51,335 nucleotides of DNA from Negativicutes bacterium (GTDB lineage: Bacteria > Bacillota > Negativicutes > JAAYSF01), in NCBI GenBank assembly GCA_028707635.1, contig JAQWAQ010000001.1:1-51335 (forward strand). The letters run 5' to 3'. Numbering within the stretch: position 1 is the stretch's first letter; every line of letters begins with the position of its first letter. A program made the position numbers and the translations under genes. The notes beneath the pieces were generated by a model. The model was not told where the DNA came from and did no database searches. It worked only from the letters and a program-made list of their open reading frames with translations. Shown here piece by piece: positions 49,641 through 51,335 of this stretch.

Positions 49641-49669
49641 ATTATCGCAGGAATATTGTCCTTTGTCAA
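49641..49669 (-). promoter_or_regulatory. Sigma-70-type promoter for the liv leader
   Basis: Minus: TTGACA-17 nt-GATAAT immediately upstream of the aptamer. Confidence 0.75.
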
Positions 49670-49687
49670 TATCAGTTGCAAATTTTA

Positions 49688-49867
49688 TCAGCCCGGTCCC
49701 CGCTGTTTTTCGACAAAGTAAAAACACTCCTGACCTGATGATTCTTTAACAACTGTCGAAGGAATTCGATGACTTTTAAATCCCATCGCCTTACAGCCAT
49801 AAGGAAAAGCCTTATCCCAAGTAATATAATAATGCTGACATTGTATGCATTTGGGTTTAACGCTCAT
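49688..49867 (-). CDS. Small Cys-containing conserved protein
   Basis: MSVKPKCIQCQHYYITWDKAFPYGCKAMGFKSHRIPSTVVKESSGQECFYF. Confidence 0.65.
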   Translation of the reverse strand: MSVKPKCIQCQHYYITWDKAFPYGCKAMGFKSHRIPSTVVKESSGQECFYFVEKQRGPG

Positions 49868-50423
49868 TTTTATCACTTTTTGCGAAAAGTTCTTCAATAA
49901 AAGCTGCGCCTTTTAACATAACAGTACAACCAACGACATTATACAACAGAAATGCCAGCGATCCCAGCGCGCTATGAATAAGCTGAATTGCGTAAAAAAG
50001 CATTGCCGCTAAGAAGAATCCTGCTATTCCTCCACCAGCTAAAGAAACAACCCGCGCTTTTCTTTTGAATAATAGCCCCAGCGCAATTCCCAAAACTAAA
50101 CCATAGGACGATCCATATAACGAATCTAATATGACTTGTATCGTACTAGAGGAAGTGCTGCTCCCTTGTGTGATCAGATAAGCCACAACTACAAGCGGCA
50201 ATGAGTATAATGCCGCCTTCCTTCCGCCATTAGGAATATCTGTCCGTCTCCCTAATAATGCCGCGTTGGCTAACATGGTAACAATCATAAGAAGCATATC
50301 TTTCATGCCTAACTGATAAGCCAATGAACTGACAAAGGTAGTCATCAAGCCAATCATGACTCCATCCCTTAGGCTAGGTAATCTCCCAATATTGCGCTCA
50401 TCATCCATCCCGCGTACCATCAT
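49857..50423 (-). CDS. Membrane protein of unknown function
   Basis: Several hydrophobic segments; starts overlapping the stop of the upstream gene. Confidence 0.6.
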   Translation of the reverse strand: MMVRGMDDERNIGRLPSLRDGVMIGLMTTFVSSLAYQLGMKDMLLMIVTMLANAALLGRRTDIPNGGRKAALYSLPLVVVAYLITQGSSTSSSTIQVILDSLYGSSYGLVLGIALGLLFKRKARVVSLAGGGIAGFFLAAMLFYAIQLIHSALGSLAFLLYNVVGCTVMLKGAAFIEELFAKSDKNER

Positions 50424-51046
50424 CGGATAAAGTTGGTCACTATTTGCGGCTCTTTTTCTGGTAATGTAATTCCTGCTTCTCTGCCTGCCTGTATTGATTT
50501 TAAAAGCCAGGCCATATTTTTACCCAATGTTCTCATTGTTTGCATGCCTTCTAAATCTTGTTTTACCTCCTCGGGAGTATGTCCATGAACCATATTCCAA
50601 TATTGAGAAGATACAATAGGCATATTTGCAATCGTAAAATACTTATTCAACTGCTCAAAAGCTGCTGTTGCACCACCACGGCGGCAACTTACAACTGCAG
50701 CACCCGGTTTATATTGAAAACCACTCCCAGCATAAAAAAACCTGTCTAAAAAGGAGGTGATTAAACCCGATGCACCTGCATAATGAACAGGAGAGCCAAA
50801 GACAAAACCGTCTACTTCCTGCGCTTTTTCTAAAGCATTATTTACAGGATCATCATTAAACACACACTTACCGGATTTACTTCTCGAACAATCGCCACAG
50901 GCTATGCAGCCGCGAATCGGCTTGTTTCCAACATGGAAAATCTCTGTTTCAATCTTTTCATTTTCTAATTCTTTTGCTACTTCACTTAAAGCAGTATAAG
51001 TACATCCATTGGCCTTCGGGCTCCCATTAATTAGCAATACCTTCAT
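50420..51046 (-). CDS. Flavodoxin-like NAD(P)H-dependent oxidoreductase
   Basis: MKVLLINGSPKANGCTYTAL, CIACGDCSRSKSGKCVFNDD. Confidence 0.88.
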   Translation of the reverse strand: MKVLLINGSPKANGCTYTALSEVAKELENEKIETEIFHVGNKPIRGCIACGDCSRSKSGKCVFNDDPVNNALEKAQEVDGFVFGSPVHYAGASGLITSFLDRFFYAGSGFQYKPGAAVVSCRRGGATAAFEQLNKYFTIANMPIVSSQYWNMVHGHTPEEVKQDLEGMQTMRTLGKNMAWLLKSIQAGREAGITLPEKEPQIVTNFIR

Positions 51047-51082
51047 TTTTGCACCTCTTCCTTATTTATGGCTTTCTATACA

Positions 51083-51335
51083 TTACGCATTAAAAAAGCC
51101 TACTTCTTTTATCTTATGTAACTTCCCTTTTATCTTTGTTGTCCCAAGCGCTTCCTTGACTAATTCGCCTTTATCCGCAAAGATTTCAACATAGGAGCAT
51201 GTATCTTGGACATCAATAATGCCGATATCGTCTCCACTAATGCCTGGAATAGCACCAATCGCCCCTAATATATCGCCTGGCCGCATCTTGGTCTTCTTTC
51301 CCGCATTTATCCTAATTCTAGTAATCTGTCTATTT
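51083..51335 (-). CDS. DEAD-box RNA helicase, C-terminal DbpA-like RNA-binding domain (5' part outside window)
   Basis: TRIRINAGKKTKMRPGDILGAIGAIPGISGDDIGIIDVQDTCSYVEIFADKG open to the right edge. Confidence 0.8.
   Translation of the reverse strand, partial: NRQITRIRINAGKKTKMRPGDILGAIGAIPGISGDDIGIIDVQDTCSYVEIFADKGELVKEALGTTKIKGKLHKIKEVGFFNA

Noticed and set aside
49493-49681. 62-aa minus-strand ORF
   Set aside because: Lies over the promoter, ykkC-type aptamer and terminator; no RBS or protein-like character.

Overview
This 51.3 kb window most likely comes from a spore-forming, outer-membrane-bearing Firmicute (Negativicutes/Sporomusaceae-like). That assignment is inferred from a LktA/FHA-type giant adhesin sitting on the same contig as spoVA sporulation genes and T-boxes. 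Contents, left to right: (1) 5' part of a giant filamentous adhesin on the minus strand, running off the left edge, with a small DUF2442-like gene and a MalT/LuxR-type STAND regulator; (2) an AMP-ligase + SGNH hydrolase + secreted protein cluster; (3) metabolic genes: FAD/Fe-S D-lactate/glycolate-type dehydrogenase, TIM-barrel isomerase, DODA-type dioxygenase, FMN reductase, MFS transporter/LysR pair; (4) a CoA-binding protein, a soluble CZB chemoreceptor and a cca-ubiX-lpdD overlapping cluster; (5) FIST-GGDEF, a T-box-controlled BASS transporter, D-cysteine desulfhydrase/LysR; (6) an MCP-CheW-HD-GYP cluster; (7) a PAS/PucR-type regulator whose 5' end has an in-frame stop and abuts a transposase remnant; (8) a spoVA2mob-like DUF421/DUF1657/spoVAC-AD-AEb island; (9) livJHMGF. 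The most interesting signal is the leader of livJHMGF. It carries a strong promoter, a ykkC-family subtype-2-like aptamer (ppGpp class favoured by context) with its own terminator, then a T-box with a second terminator: an apparent two-input RNA gate on branched-chain amino acid uptake. A second notable signal is a dispersed intergenic repeat family with conserved ends and two hairpins. All calls come from reading the sequence; no searches or folding software were run.
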